A DNA stretch of 64,000 bases from Sphingomonas sp. KR3-1 (GTDB lineage: Bacteria > Pseudomonadota > Alphaproteobacteria > Sphingomonadales > Sphingomonadaceae): assembly GCF_040049295.1 (NCBI RefSeq), contig NZ_JBDZDQ010000002.1:124001-188000 (forward strand), given 5' to 3'. Every line of letters starts with the position of its first letter. The stretch's first letter is position 1. This document shows positions 8,768-18,447 of this stretch, piece by piece. The position numbers and the translations under genes are program-made. The notes beneath the pieces are model-generated. The model did not search any database. It had not been told where the DNA came from and saw only the letters and a list, made by a program, of their open reading frames with translations.

Positions 8768-9754
8768 ATGAACCCCATTCGCGTCTGGCACGACGTTACT
8801 CCCGCGATCTTCCAGGAAATCCGCGCGGCCGGCGAGCCCGCGGTGATGCAGGGGCTGGCCGCCGACTGGCCGTTGGTGCGCGCCGCGGATGCCGCAGGCT
8901 ATCTGCGCGGCCTCGCGCTGCCCGGCAGCGTCAACTACATGCGTGCCCCGCCCGAGGTGGAGGGGCGGATGCACTATGGCGCCACGATAGCCTCGCGCAA
9001 TTTCGTCCGTGAGGAAGCGAGCTTCGGCACCTTCCTTGATCGGCTGGCCGAACAGGCCGTCGCGGATCGCCCAGATGCGATGGCGCTGCAGGGCCTGCCC
9101 GCGGCGCAGCTGATGCCGGGCTTTGCCGAGGCCAACCCGATGCCGCTGGTGCCGGGCATCGCGCCGCGGCTGTGGATCGGCAATGCCGCCAAGGTGGCGA
9201 TCCACCACGACCCGACCGAGAATATCGCCGTGGTCGGCGCCGGCCGCCGCCGCTTCACGCTGTTCGCGCCCGAGCAGGTCGGCAACCTCTATATGGGCCC
9301 GTTCGACCCGACGCCGGCGGGGGTGCAGGTGAGCATGGTCCACCTGACCGCGCCCGATCTGACACGCTACCCGCGCTTTGCCACAGCGCTGGAAGCCGGG
9401 CTGGTCGCCGAGCTCGATCCGGGCGACGCGCTCTACATCCCCTATCAATGGTATCATCATGTCGAGGCGCTCGACGCCTTCAACGTGCTGGTGAACTATT
9501 GGTGGGATCCGGTGCCAGATGCCTCGCCCTGGGAGGCGATGATGCACGGCTTCGTCAGCCTGCGCAGCCTGCCGGCCGACCAGCGCCGGGCGTGGCGCGC
9601 GATGTTCAACCGCTATGTATTCATGACCGACGGCGACCCCGGGGAGCATCTGCCGCATGAGGCGCGCGGCGTGCTCGGCGCGCATTCTCCGCAGGCGATC
9701 GCGCAGATGCGGGCGATGCTGTTCGACGGGCTGCGGAAGCGGCTGCGGCGGTAG
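8768..9754 (+). CDS. cupin_8 / JmjC-like Fe(II)/2-oxoglutarate oxygenase family protein
   Basis: 328 residues, no signal peptide, start ATG at 8768. The cupin core is visible: KVAIHHDPTENIAVVGAGRRRFTLF holds the HxD pair (H146, D148) and LYIPYQWYHHVEAL holds the distal His (H230 or H231), so an Fe(II) site is plausible. FDPTPAGVQVSMVHL and NVLVNYWWD are typical of the cupin_8 proteins found next to TonB receptors in Xanthomonas, Caulobacter and Sphingomonas. By family it would be a hydroxylase of a protein or small molecule; its target is unknown. It diverges from GH30 and converges on the second halogenase-like gene. Confidence 0.85.
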   Translation: MNPIRVWHDVTPAIFQEIRAAGEPAVMQGLAADWPLVRAADAAGYLRGLALPGSVNYMRAPPEVEGRMHYGATIASRNFVREEASFGTFLDRLAEQAVADRPDAMALQGLPAAQLMPGFAEANPMPLVPGIAPRLWIGNAAKVAIHHDPTENIAVVGAGRRRFTLFAPEQVGNLYMGPFDPTPAGVQVSMVHLTAPDLTRYPRFATALEAGLVAELDPGDALYIPYQWYHHVEALDAFNVLVNYWWDPVPDASPWEAMMHGFVSLRSLPADQRRAWRAMFNRYVFMTDGDPGEHLPHEARGVLGAHSPQAIAQMRAMLFDGLRKRLRR

Positions 9755-9772
9755 GGCGTGTTGAAAGCCTAA

Positions 9773-9852
9773 CCTGGTCCCCGGCGAAAGCCGGGGCCCA
9801 GGGGCCCAGGCGATCCGGCAGGGAAACCCTGGCCCCCGCCTTTCGCCGGGGA
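9773..9852. repeat. REP-like inverted repeat
   Basis: Two arms of about 27 nt, GGTCCCCGGCGAAAGCCGGG... and the near inverse complement CCCCGCCTTTCGCCGGGGATC, with a short centre. Each arm contains its own small hairpin. The element sits in the convergent gap between the cupin gene and the second halogenase-like gene. It looks like a dispersed intergenic palindrome rather than a terminator, since no T-run follows. Confidence 0.7.
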
Positions 9853-9995
9853 TCAGCTCCTTGCAAATGTGCGGGCGCGCAAGCCCCAAAGTGAAGGGAG
9901 TCGGGGCAAATCGTTTCACTTTGCCCGCGCTCCTGCCGCCGCGGTCCAGACCGGGGCGGATTCGAGCTGCGGGCGTCATCGGCGGGATGAAACCA

Positions 9996-10015
9996 GCCGA
10001 AATCCAACATTGCAA
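9996..10015. repeat. dispersed short repeat (AATCCAACATTGCAAG core)
   Basis: The core at about 10000-10015 recurs at 41198-41215 and 41257-41273. All copies are in gaps between convergent genes. Function unknown. Confidence 0.5.
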
Positions 10016-10038
10016 GCGCTTCGGCGCCTGCGCGGGCG

Positions 10039-11550
10039 TCAGGCTGCGCACATCTTTGCCACGAACTCGGCGTGGCTCGGCATCACGGCCACGCACTTGG
10101 CGATCACCCGCTGGACGTTGCCGAGAAATTCCTCGACCTGCGCCTCGCTGCGAATGTCGACCAGCGGATCATAGCCGCGCGGGATCACGCCCTGACCGAG
10201 GAACACCTGGATCCAGCTCTCCTCGGTGAACAGCTCGTCATCCTCGCGGAAGACGCGGCCATTGGCGCGGAACAGGTCGATCTTGCGCTGGAGCGTGTCG
10301 GGCACCTCCATGTCGCGGCAATGGCGCCAGAAGGGCGTGTCGTCGCGCTCGGTCGCCTTGTAGTGGAGGATGATGAAGTCGCGGATCCGCTCATATTCGA
10401 AGTCGGCCTGGCGGTTGAACTCGGCGATCGTCGCGGGATCGAAGCCGCAATCGGGGAGCAGGCGAACGAGGCGGATCACCGAGGACTGGATCAGGTGGAT
10501 GCTGGTCGATTCGAGCGGCTCGAGGAACCCCGAGGCGAGGCCGATCGCGACGCAGTTCTTGTTCCAGATCTGCCGGCGCTTGCCGGTGGTGAAGCGCAGC
10601 TTGTTGGGCTCGGCGAGCTGCTCGCCGTCGAGATTGGCGAGGAGCTGCGCCTCGGCCTCCTCGTCGGAGATGAACCTGCTCGCATAGACATGGCCGTTGC
10701 CGGTGCGGTGCTGGAGCGGGATGCGCCATTGCCAGCCGGACGTGCGCGCGGTGGCGCGGGTGTAGGGCGTGAAGGGCTCGGTGCGGGCGCAGGGCACGGC
10801 CATGGCGCGGTCGCAGGGAAGCCAGTGCGTCCAGTCCTCATAGCCGGTCCGCATCGCCTGCTCGATGATCAGCCCGCGAAAGCCCGAGCAATCGATGAAC
10901 AAGTCGGCCTCGATCCGGGTGCCGTCTGCCATGGTGACGGACTCGACGAAGCCGTCCTCGCTGCGCAGCGTGACGTCGGCGACCTTGCCCTCGCGGCGCG
11001 TGACTCCGCGCGCCTCGGCATAGCCGCGCAGGAACCTGGCATAGAGGCCGGCATCGAACTGGAAGGCATGGGCGATATGGCCGATCGGCGACTCCGCCAT
11101 CTTGGGATCGGCGCGCAGGAAGCGGTTGGCGCGCGCGGCCATCGAGTTGATCGAATAGGCGGAGAAGTCCGCCGCGCGGCCCTGGGGGCGCATCTTGAGC
11201 CAGTACTGGTGGCAGCGCAGCCAGCCGAGATCCTGGCCGATCACCCCGAAGCTGTGGAAATAGGCATCGCCCAGCCGCGTCCAGTCGACGAACTCGATGC
11301 CGAGCTTGAAGCTGCCCTGGGTGCGGCGGAGGAAGTCGTTCTCGTCGAGCTCGAGCAGCTCGTTATACTTCTTGATCGCCGGGATCGTCGCCTCGCCGAC
11401 GCCGACCGTGCCGATCTCCTCGCTCTCGATCAGCGTGATCTCGTACAGGCCCTGGAAGAGCTTGCCGAACAGCGCGGCGGTCATCCAACCCGCCGTGCCG
11501 CCGCCCACGATCAGGATGCGCTTGATCTGCTGCATGCCGGTCTCGTTCAT
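10039..11550 (-). CDS. tryptophan-halogenase-like flavoprotein, second copy
   Basis: 503 residues from the ATG at 11548-11550; GAGAGG abuts this ATG, so the next in-frame ATG (11533-11535) is a reasonable alternative start. It has GGGTAGW for [16 protein letters not shown] with the catalytic-type Lys (K82), [17 protein letters not shown] with the WxWxIP signature, and [12 protein letters not shown] with the conserved Glu. It is clearly related to the copy at 482-1984 but is not a recent duplicate (many differences). It is the last gene of the TonB receptor-GH3-halogenase series, separated from GH3 by an inverted repeat. It is probably cytoplasmic; the substrate is unknown. Confidence 0.9.
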   Translation of the reverse strand: MNETGMQQIKRILIVGGGTAGWMTAALFGKLFQGLYEITLIESEEIGTVGVGEATIPAIKKYNELLELDENDFLRRTQGSFKLGIEFVDWTRLGDAYFHSFGVIGQDLGWLRCHQYWLKMRPQGRAADFSAYSINSMAARANRFLRADPKMAESPIGHIAHAFQFDAGLYARFLRGYAEARGVTRREGKVADVTLRSEDGFVESVTMADGTRIEADLFIDCSGFRGLIIEQAMRTGYEDWTHWLPCDRAMAVPCARTEPFTPYTRATARTSGWQWRIPLQHRTGNGHVYASRFISDEEAEAQLLANLDGEQLAEPNKLRFTTGKRRQIWNKNCVAIGLASGFLEPLESTSIHLIQSSVIRLVRLLPDCGFDPATIAEFNRQADFEYERIRDFIILHYKATERDDTPFWRHCRDMEVPDTLQRKIDLFRANGRVFREDDELFTEESWIQVFLGQGVIPRGYDPLVDIRSEAQVEEFLGNVQRVIAKCVAVMPSHAEFVAKMCAA

Positions 11551-11558
11551 CCTCTCTT

Positions 11559-11665
11559 CGTCACCCCGGCCCTGTGCCAGGGTCCACTGTGCCTCGCGGG
11601 CCGGCGTGGCGCCTGTTGTCCGGAGCTTGCCTCCCGGTGGACCCCGGCACAAGGCCGGGGTGACG
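11559..11665. repeat. inverted repeat with 29-nt arms inside the operon
   Basis: The arms 11559-11587 (CGTCACCCCGGCCCTGTGCC...) and 11636-11665 (inverse complement with two or three mismatches) can pair across a loop of about 48 nt. It lies between the GH3 stop and the halogenase start, so a transcript would carry a long hairpin that could attenuate or protect the mRNA. It belongs to a different sequence family from the repeat at 9773. Confidence 0.75.
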
Positions 11666-11671
11666 GGTGGG

Positions 11672-13615
11672 TCAGCAGGTCGTGGGCACGGCCGGCTCGG
11701 CCAGCGCGTTCGTCCGGGCCGGCCTGGCGTAGCTGAGGCCATAGCCGCGGGCGAACTGGACGACATTCCCCGGGCCCTCGCCAGTCGAGCAGGCCGAGCC
11801 GGGCCAGGCGAAGGACAGGCGGCCGGTGAAGTCGGTGCGCCCGCCGACGAGCAGGTCGGCAAGGCCCTCGCCCTCGGTGCCAGGGAGGAAGGCGGCGACG
11901 AAGGCGTCGGACAGGTTGATCAGGTCGTTGGTGTAGGCCGGGCGGCCCGAATAGAGCACCGAGACCACCGGCACGCCCTTGCCCGACACTGCCTTGAGCA
12001 CGGCGAGGTCGGCGGGGTGGAGGCTGCTGTGCGCGACCGGTTTGGGCGCGCGGACGTCGCCGTTATACTCGGCATAGGGCGTCTCGCCGATCACCGCGAT
12101 CACCGCGTCATACTTGCCCGGATCGACGCCCTTGGCGTCTTCGGAATAGGTCACGTTGGCGGTGCCGAGCGTCTCGCGCAGGGCGGCGAGGAGCGTGGTG
12201 CCGGTCTTGAAATCGGCGTTCCTGTTCTCGGTGCCTTGCCAGGTGAGCGACCAGCCGCCGGTCTGGTTGGAGAGGCTGTCCGCGCTGCTGCCGACGACGA
12301 GGACGCGCTTGCCGGGGGCGAGGGGGAGGACGCCCTGGTTCTTGAGCAGCACCGCCGACTTGCGCACCGCCTCCCGGGCGAGATCGCGGGCGTCGAGCGC
12401 CTCGGCATGGCCGGCATAGGCGCTGGCGTTCGGGTTGCGATCGAACAGGCGCGCGCGCAGCTTGACGCGCAGGATGCGGGTGACGGCGTCGTCGATGCGG
12501 GCCATCGGCACGCGGCCCTCGCGCACGTCGGCCACGGTGTTGGCGATGAAGGCCTTCCAGTCGTCGGGGACCATGAACAGGTCGATGCCGGCATTGACCG
12601 CCTGGGGGCAGTGATCCTTGGCGCAGCCGGGGACCTGCTGGATGCCGTTCCAGTCGGAAACCACCAGCCCGTCGAAACCGAGCCTGCCCTTGAGCACGTC
12701 GGCGACCAGCGCGCGGCTGCCGTGCATCTTGCCATAATCGGTGCCGGCAGCGGTGTCGTTCCAGCTGTTGTACGAGACCATCACCGTCTGCACGCCGGCG
12801 GCGAGCGCGGGATAGTAGCCGGCGGCGTGGACCTGGACCATGTGGGCGCGCGCGGCGCGGTTCTCGCCCTGGTCGACGCCGTCGAAAGTGCCGCCGTCAC
12901 CGAGATAATGCTTAGCAGTAGCGACGACATCGCCGTCGCCCGTCAGGCCGCCCTGGAGCCCGTGGACCATCGCGCGGGCATAGGCGGCGACGATCGCGGG
13001 GTCGCTCGAATAGCTCTCATAGGTGCGGCCCCAGCGGCGGTTCTCGCCGACCGCGAGCGTGGGGGCGAACACCCAGGAGATGCCGGTGGCGCGGACCTGC
13101 TTCGCGGTGGCGCGGCCGATGCGCTCGACCAGCTGCGGGTCATGCGCGGCGCCGAGGCCGATATTGTGCGGGAAGAGCGTGGCGCCCGCGACATTGCCGT
13201 GCCCGTGGACCGCATCGGTGCCCCAGATGACGGGGATCTGGACGGCCATGTCGGTCGACATCGAGGCGCGATAATAGGCGTCGGACAGCGCGGTCCAGGC
13301 GGTGACCGGCGCGTCCTTCTTCATCCCCGGCCAGGCGCCGCCGCCGTTGAGGATCGAGCCGATATAATAGCGGCGGACCTCGTCGGGGGTGATCGAGCGG
13401 ATGTCGGGCTGGGTGATCTGGCCGATCTTCTGCTCGAGCGTCATGCCTGCGAGGATGCGGGCGATCCGCGCTTCCATCGCCGCGTCGCGCGGGGTGGGGG
13501 AGTGGCGCGTCGGCCAGTCCTTGCCGTGCCAGAGCAGGTCGCCGCCGGGCGTGGTGCCGGCGCAGCCCGCGAGCAGGAGGGGGACCAGCAAGAGCCCGGA
13601 TCGCACAGCTTTCAT
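11672..13615 (-). CDS. glycoside hydrolase family 3, exo-beta-glucan glucohydrolase type
   Basis: 647 residues. The N-terminus [18 protein letters not shown] is a lipoprotein signal with the lipid-bearing Cys at 18. The N-terminal barrel shows [32 protein letters not shown] and GLVVSDWNG, whose Asp (about D321) is the GH3 nucleophile. The C-terminal alpha/beta sandwich follows ([21 protein letters not shown]). This pattern matches exo-1,3/1,4-beta-glucanases that release glucose. It is 96 nt downstream of the TonB receptor on the same strand and surely acts on the same imported glucan in the periplasm. Confidence 0.93.
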   Translation of the reverse strand: MKAVRSGLLLVPLLLAGCAGTTPGGDLLWHGKDWPTRHSPTPRDAAMEARIARILAGMTLEQKIGQITQPDIRSITPDEVRRYYIGSILNGGGAWPGMKKDAPVTAWTALSDAYYRASMSTDMAVQIPVIWGTDAVHGHGNVAGATLFPHNIGLGAAHDPQLVERIGRATAKQVRATGISWVFAPTLAVGENRRWGRTYESYSSDPAIVAAYARAMVHGLQGGLTGDGDVVATAKHYLGDGGTFDGVDQGENRAARAHMVQVHAAGYYPALAAGVQTVMVSYNSWNDTAAGTDYGKMHGSRALVADVLKGRLGFDGLVVSDWNGIQQVPGCAKDHCPQAVNAGIDLFMVPDDWKAFIANTVADVREGRVPMARIDDAVTRILRVKLRARLFDRNPNASAYAGHAEALDARDLAREAVRKSAVLLKNQGVLPLAPGKRVLVVGSSADSLSNQTGGWSLTWQGTENRNADFKTGTTLLAALRETLGTANVTYSEDAKGVDPGKYDAVIAVIGETPYAEYNGDVRAPKPVAHSSLHPADLAVLKAVSGKGVPVVSVLYSGRPAYTNDLINLSDAFVAAFLPGTEGEGLADLLVGGRTDFTGRLSFAWPGSACSTGEGPGNVVQFARGYGLSYARPARTNALAEPAVPTTC

Positions 13616-13711
13616 AGTTCAACTCGCCACACAGAACGGAAAAAAGGGGAGGCGACGACCGCGGCCGTGCCTCCCCGCGAATGCCCGGAGGGGTAGATCC
13701 GGGGGAGGAAA

Positions 13712-16603
13712 TCAGAAGCGGTAGCTCGCGCCCAGAAGGAACTGGCGACCGTATTTCTCATAGGTCTCGGGCAGGCTCTTGCCGTCGGCGGTGTGGGTGC
13801 CGCCGCTGTCGAGCCCGAGGCGGGTGCGATAGGGCGAGTCGGTCACGTTGCTGACCTGGAGCAGTACGCCGAGGCCCTTCAGCGCCGAGCTGTCCGGGAA
13901 GGTATAGCCGATCTGCGCGTCGAGCTGCTTGTCCGCCAGGATCTCGGTATAGCCCCGGTTGGTGAACAGCTGCACCGTCTCGCCCTTGAACGCCGAGCGG
14001 AAGCGGTAGCTCGCCCGCGCCTGGAAGCCCCATTTCTCGAAATAGCCGGTGACGTTGTACACCGTGCCCGACAGGCCCGGGATGCGCACCACGTCGTTGG
14101 TATCGGTCGGGTTGAGGTCCGCCTTGGTGTAGGAATAGCTGCCGGTGACGCCGAAGCCGTCGAGCGCGTGGAGGATGCGGCCGATCTCGAGCGCGCCGCT
14201 GACCTCGATGCCCTTCAGATTGCCGCCCGGGCCGTTCGCCGGCATCGTCACCTGCCCGAACGGGCTGATGTTGACGTTGGCCGGGATCACGTTGGTCGGG
14301 AGCGGCAGGCCGGTGAAGTCGACCACGAAGTTGCGGTTGTAGATGTAGTTGTCGAGCCATTTGTAGAAGCCGGCGACGCTGAAATAGGTCGCCTTGCCGA
14401 CATACCATTCATAGGCGACGTCGACGGCCTTGGCCCGCCACGGCTGGAGGTGCGGATTGCCGCCGGTCGCGGACCAGGGGTTCACCGTCGCGCCCGGCGC
14501 GCAGGGCGAAGGGCTGCCGCTGCACGGATTGGTGTTGAAGCTGGGCGTGAAGTTGGCGCGCATGTCGTCCATGCGCGGGCGCGCCAGCACCTTGGAAGCG
14601 GCGAAGCGCAGCCTGTGGCCGCCGCCGATATCGTAGATCAGGTTCAGGCTGGGCAGCACATCGGTGTAGCTGTCGGTCTCGAAGACGTTGGACAGCGCGA
14701 TCGGCGTCAGCGTCTGGTTGATCCTGAGGCCCGAGGAGGCCTGGGTCTGCTGGACCACCTGCACGCCGACATTGCCGCGCAGATGCCCCCAGTCGATGTT
14801 CGCCTTCGCCTTCCAGGTGATGACGTCCTCGGTGATCTTCCACGTCTTGTCGAAGTGGTTGGCGTCCTCGAGCGGCGTCTTGTTGTAATAATTGTCGAGC
14901 GCCGCGGGCAGGTCCCAGGCGATCACGTTGCCGAAGCCGACGAAGTCGAGCGAGGTCGGGTCGAGCAGATATTGCGACCCGATCAGCACCTGCTGGCGGC
15001 CGTTCTTCAGGTTGAGATCGAGCTCGTCGACGGTCTTGTGCTTGTTGCGCTGGGTGTAGTTGACGCCGATCTCGACGCTGCTGAGGAAGCCCTCAAGGTC
15101 ATGGCTCAGCGCGAAATCCACTGCGCCCAGCTCTTCCTTGACGTGCGGCGACTTGAGCAGGCCGTCATGCCCCCAGCCGCCCCAGGGCGCACGGTCGCCC
15201 AGCGAGACCTGGTTGGCATCGGCATAGTTGAGCCCGAAATCATAGTTCGGGAACGCGCCGTCCACCGGGAAGGAGAAGTCGTAGCTGTCGGGCGTGCGGG
15301 TCTGGAACGGGCCCGCGCCATAGCCGCTATAGGTCTCGATATAGGTCTCGTCGCGCTTGTTGGTCGAGTAGCTCAGGTCCGCCACGAAACGCGTGTGCTC
15401 GTCGAGCTGGAACTCGTTGTTGAGGCCGGCGGCGAACAGCTTGTCCTTGCGCGTGTTCATGTCGTTGCGCAGGATCGGAACGGCGTTGGCGAAATGGCCG
15501 GCATTGGCGACCTGCGATCCGCCATAGGTGGTGGTCGTCTCGTTGGAGAAGGTGCCATTGTCCACCCAGCCGTTCGAGAACCACTGCGCGCCGCGGATCA
15601 CTTCCTTCTGCTTGAACTGCGAATAATAGAGGTCGAGCGTGCTGTGGACGCTGTCGCTCGGCTTCCATTCGAGCGTGCCCATCACGCCGTCGCGCTGGTT
15701 GCGGCGGCTGGTTTCCCAGGCCTCCTGGCCATTCAGCTGCAGCGCATTGTCGGCGGAATCGGGGGTGACGGTGTTCGGGCTGCACGGATTGGCGACCGTC
15801 GGCTGGCAGACCGCGCCGAACGGCTCATAGCCGTACGCCTTGTAGTGATCGACATGGCTCGGCGAATCGAGATGCGCATAGCCGATCGACCAGCCGAGCG
15901 TGCCGGATGCGTTCTGGTCGATATAGCTCGCGGTGCCGCGCCAGCCCCATTTGGAGATGTCGGCGTTCTTGCCGCCATCGGCATCGAGCTCGCCACGGAT
16001 GTTGAGCGCGATCGCGCGCTTGCCGTAGCTGAGCGGACGCACCGTGCGCAGGTCGGCGCTGCCCGACAGGCCCATGCCGGCGATGCTGGCGTCGGGCGTC
16101 TTGTAGACCACGACGCTCGACAGCAGCTCGGCGGGATATTGGTCGAACTCGACAGCGCGGTTGTCGCCCGAGCTCGCCTGCTGGCGGCCGTTGAGCAGCG
16201 TGGTGGTGAAGTCCGGCGCAAGGCCGCGGATCGAGATGACCTGGGCGCGGCCGTTGACGCGCTGCGCGGCGAGGCCGGGGAGGCGGGCGATCGAGTCGGC
16301 GATCGAGACATCGGGCAGCTTGCCGATGTCCTCGGCCGATACCGCCTCGACGATCGAGGTGTTGTCGCGCTTCAGGCTGATCGCGTTGCTAAGGCCGGCG
16401 CGGATGCCGGTGACGACGATGTTGTCCTCGCCCGGCGGGACCTGCTCCTGCGCTGCGGGCGGGGTCTGGTCCTCCGCGGCAGGCGTGGCATTCTGCGCCC
16501 AGGCCTGGGCTGGCAGCGTTGTCACCAAAGCCAAAGTCGAAATGGTCAGACCGAGATTGATCTTCGCGCGATCGATTCCACGCGCCTGCGGATGTGCCGC
16601 CAT
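13712..16603 (-). CDS. TonB-dependent receptor, Caulobacter/Xanthomonas carbohydrate type, second copy
   Basis: 963 residues from the ATG at 16601-16603, with GGAGAGGGG about 8 nt upstream. A signal peptide ends at QAWAQ. Plug motifs are IVVTGIRAGL, SAEDIGKLPDVSIADSIARLPGL and ISIRGLAPDFTTTLLNGRQQ; the C-terminus is FLLGASYRF. Its plug closely follows that of the receptor at 2045-4879. The promoter region upstream holds two LacI-type operators, so expression should depend on the regulator at 16763-17866. It leads the operon with GH3 and the second halogenase-like gene. Confidence 0.93.
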   Translation of the reverse strand: MAAHPQARGIDRAKINLGLTISTLALVTTLPAQAWAQNATPAAEDQTPPAAQEQVPPGEDNIVVTGIRAGLSNAISLKRDNTSIVEAVSAEDIGKLPDVSIADSIARLPGLAAQRVNGRAQVISIRGLAPDFTTTLLNGRQQASSGDNRAVEFDQYPAELLSSVVVYKTPDASIAGMGLSGSADLRTVRPLSYGKRAIALNIRGELDADGGKNADISKWGWRGTASYIDQNASGTLGWSIGYAHLDSPSHVDHYKAYGYEPFGAVCQPTVANPCSPNTVTPDSADNALQLNGQEAWETSRRNQRDGVMGTLEWKPSDSVHSTLDLYYSQFKQKEVIRGAQWFSNGWVDNGTFSNETTTTYGGSQVANAGHFANAVPILRNDMNTRKDKLFAAGLNNEFQLDEHTRFVADLSYSTNKRDETYIETYSGYGAGPFQTRTPDSYDFSFPVDGAFPNYDFGLNYADANQVSLGDRAPWGGWGHDGLLKSPHVKEELGAVDFALSHDLEGFLSSVEIGVNYTQRNKHKTVDELDLNLKNGRQQVLIGSQYLLDPTSLDFVGFGNVIAWDLPAALDNYYNKTPLEDANHFDKTWKITEDVITWKAKANIDWGHLRGNVGVQVVQQTQASSGLRINQTLTPIALSNVFETDSYTDVLPSLNLIYDIGGGHRLRFAASKVLARPRMDDMRANFTPSFNTNPCSGSPSPCAPGATVNPWSATGGNPHLQPWRAKAVDVAYEWYVGKATYFSVAGFYKWLDNYIYNRNFVVDFTGLPLPTNVIPANVNISPFGQVTMPANGPGGNLKGIEVSGALEIGRILHALDGFGVTGSYSYTKADLNPTDTNDVVRIPGLSGTVYNVTGYFEKWGFQARASYRFRSAFKGETVQLFTNRGYTEILADKQLDAQIGYTFPDSSALKGLGVLLQVSNVTDSPYRTRLGLDSGGTHTADGKSLPETYEKYGRQFLLGASYRF

Positions 16604-16671
16604 GCCCTATGCCCCTCTCCAAAAAGTAGCGGCCGTTATCGGCCGTCTGTCCCTTCGGCGCCGCCAGAAAC

Positions 16672-16685
16672 TGGAAGCGCTTCCA
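16672..16685. promoter_or_regulatory. LacI-type operator, perfect 14-bp palindrome
   Basis: TGGAAGCGCTTCCA is a perfect palindrome with the central CG expected for LacI-family operators. It sits just downstream of the candidate -10 of the TonB receptor promoter, so bound repressor would block initiation. It differs at two positions from the CebR box of Streptomyces (TGGGAGCGCTCCCA), which controls cello-oligosaccharide use; that fits a beta-glucan locus. Confidence 0.8.
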
Positions 16686-16688
16686 ATT

Positions 16689-16717
16689 GGTATCATCGCG
16701 CGGCGCGAAATTGTCAA
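16689..16717 (-). promoter_or_regulatory. candidate promoter of the second TonB receptor operon
   Basis: On the minus strand TTGACA (16712-16717) is followed after 17 nt by GATACC (16689-16694). The -35 is perfect, the -10 is poor. The two operators flank this pair. Confidence 0.5.
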
Positions 16718-16725
16718 CGCGTTAC

Positions 16726-16739
16726 AGGAAACGCTTCCG
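16726..16739. promoter_or_regulatory. second LacI-type operator
   Basis: AGGAAACGCTTCCG is an imperfect copy of the operator at 16672-16685. The centres are 54 bp apart, close to five helical turns, which would suit looping by a tetramer or cooperative binding upstream of the -35. Confidence 0.6.
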
Positions 16740-16762
16740 GTTCTTGTCGGGGGCGTTGCCGA

Positions 16763-17866
16763 TCAGCAACGCGGCGGGGCGACCGATTCCCGCAGGACGA
16801 GGTGGTGGTCGATCGTGTCGAACCCGGCGATACCGGCGCCCTGGCCGCGCAGCAGCACTTCGATCAGCCGCTCGACGGCGCGCGCGGCGATGCGCCGGAT
16901 AGGCTGGTGGATCGTGGTGAGCGGCGGCCAGATATAGGCCGCGACCGGCGCGTCGTCGAAGCCGACCACCGAGAGATCGCCCGGCATGGCGAGGCTCATC
17001 CGGTGCGCGGCGAACATCGCGCCGACCGCCATGTCGTCATTGGCGCAGACGATCGCGCTGGGACGTTCCGGACCGGCGAGCAGCGCCTCGGCCAGCTCGA
17101 CGCCCGAGCGGAAGCTGAAATCGCCGCGCAATGCCGTCACCGCGCGCGCGTCGAGGCCGACCTCGGCGAGCGCGCGAAGGAAGCCGGCGAAGCGATGCTC
17201 GGCGGCGAGATGGCCCTCGATGCCGAGCATGTAGCCGAAGCGGCGATGGCCGGCGGCGACGACGTGCTGTGCGATCGCATAGCCCGCGGCCTCCTCGTCG
17301 AACCCGACGCTGGGCAGCAACGCGCGCACCTCGTCGCTGGGCGAGATGCACACCACCGGGCAGCCGCGCGCGATCAGCCGGTGGGCGAGCGCGAGATCGG
17401 CGGAGAGCGGTGGCGAGAGGATCAGCCCGGTACTGCGGCCGGATTCGAACAGCTCGATCAGGCGATCGTCGCGGCGCAGATCCTCGACATGGATGTTGAA
17501 GGTCGAAAGCTCGAACCCTGCCGCCGCCGCGGCGCGCAGCGCGCCCAGCTCGATCGCGGCGAAATAATAGGAATTGGGCGGGGCATCGAGCGCGTTGCAG
17601 TTGATCAGGGTGAGCGTGTTGCTCGCCCGGCTGGCGAGGTTGCGCGCCTGGGGATTGACCCGGTAGTCGAGCGCCTCGACCGCGCGCATCACCTTGTCGC
17701 GCATCTTGTCGCTGACATGCGCCTGATCGTTGAGCGCGCGCGAGACAGTGGCGCGGCCGACCCCCGCCAGTGCCGCGACATCGTCGATCGTCGGCGGACG
17801 CCCGTTCCGGGCGGCATCGGTGCCGCGAACGCCCGGGATCGGCGAAGGCTTGGAGAGCAAGGTCAT
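16763..17866 (-). CDS. LacI-family transcriptional regulator
   Basis: 367 residues from the ATG at 17864-17866; a longer start at 17908 is possible but unlikely. The helix-turn-helix is TIDDVAALAGVGRATVSRALND, about residues 25-46, after a short basic tail. The sensor domain ends VVGFDDAPVAAYIWPPLTTIHQP. It lies immediately upstream of, and on the same strand as, the TonB receptor operon; two CG-centred operators occupy the 159 nt between them, and it is their most likely ligand. The inducer is probably a beta-gluco-oligosaccharide. Confidence 0.92.
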   Translation of the reverse strand: MTLLSKPSPIPGVRGTDAARNGRPPTIDDVAALAGVGRATVSRALNDQAHVSDKMRDKVMRAVEALDYRVNPQARNLASRASNTLTLINCNALDAPPNSYYFAAIELGALRAAAAAGFELSTFNIHVEDLRRDDRLIELFESGRSTGLILSPPLSADLALAHRLIARGCPVVCISPSDEVRALLPSVGFDEEAAGYAIAQHVVAAGHRRFGYMLGIEGHLAAEHRFAGFLRALAEVGLDARAVTALRGDFSFRSGVELAEALLAGPERPSAIVCANDDMAVGAMFAAHRMSLAMPGDLSVVGFDDAPVAAYIWPPLTTIHQPIRRIAARAVERLIEVLLRGQGAGIAGFDTIDHHLVLRESVAPPRC

Positions 17867-18120
17867 TTCAACGGGCGATGGGTGGCACAGCGTCCGGCGG
17901 AGCGGCAACCGAAATTATATGTCCGCATCGCGCGGGATATCGCCGTCGCCAGGAAGATATGCCTCGATTTGCAGATATTCTGTTACGTGTGCAGCAAATA
18001 CGCTATGAGTGGAGCGCTCGGGCCGATGGCCCGTCGCAACTTCCGCGCGGGGCGCAGCGTTAATTGGCGTTAGGGATGACCCGCTCGGAACGGTGGCCCG
18101 CACGCAGCGGATCGGGGGCG

Positions 18121-18447
18121 ATGACTAGCCAATATGACTATTATCAGGCCCGCGCCGACGCACAGCGCGAGATCGCCGACCAGCTGAGCGGGGCCGCCCG
18201 CACGCAGCACCTGACCCTTGCCGCCATGTATGATGCGCTCGCGACCCGCCCCAAGCCCAAGGAGGCCGAGCCGCCCGAGGCGCAGCGCGAAGAGGGGCCC
18301 GCCACGCCGGAATCGGAAGGCGACTATCTGCGGCGCCGTGCCCGCGAGGAGCGCGCCCGGGCCGCCGATACCGACGATCCCCTGGTCCGCCGGATCCGCT
18401 TCGAGATGGCCGACGAATATCTCCGCCGGGCCGAAGCCCATGCCTAG
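18121..18447 (+). CDS. small hypothetical protein, charged and helical
   Basis: 108 residues from the ATG at 18121 (GGGGGCG just upstream); the frame opens further up but without a better site. The sequence has an N-terminal helix (YDYYQARADAQREIADQLSGAARTQHLTLAAMYDALA), a Pro/Glu-rich linker and a second Arg/Glu-rich helix (YLRRRAREERARAADTDDPLVRRIRFEMADEYLRRAEAHA). There is no signal peptide or membrane segment. I do not recognise a named domain; similar small helical proteins are common in sphingomonads. It converges on the EmrB gene with a 4-nt overlap. Confidence 0.7.
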   Translation: MTSQYDYYQARADAQREIADQLSGAARTQHLTLAAMYDALATRPKPKEAEPPEAQREEGPATPESEGDYLRRRAREERARAADTDDPLVRRIRFEMADEYLRRAEAHA

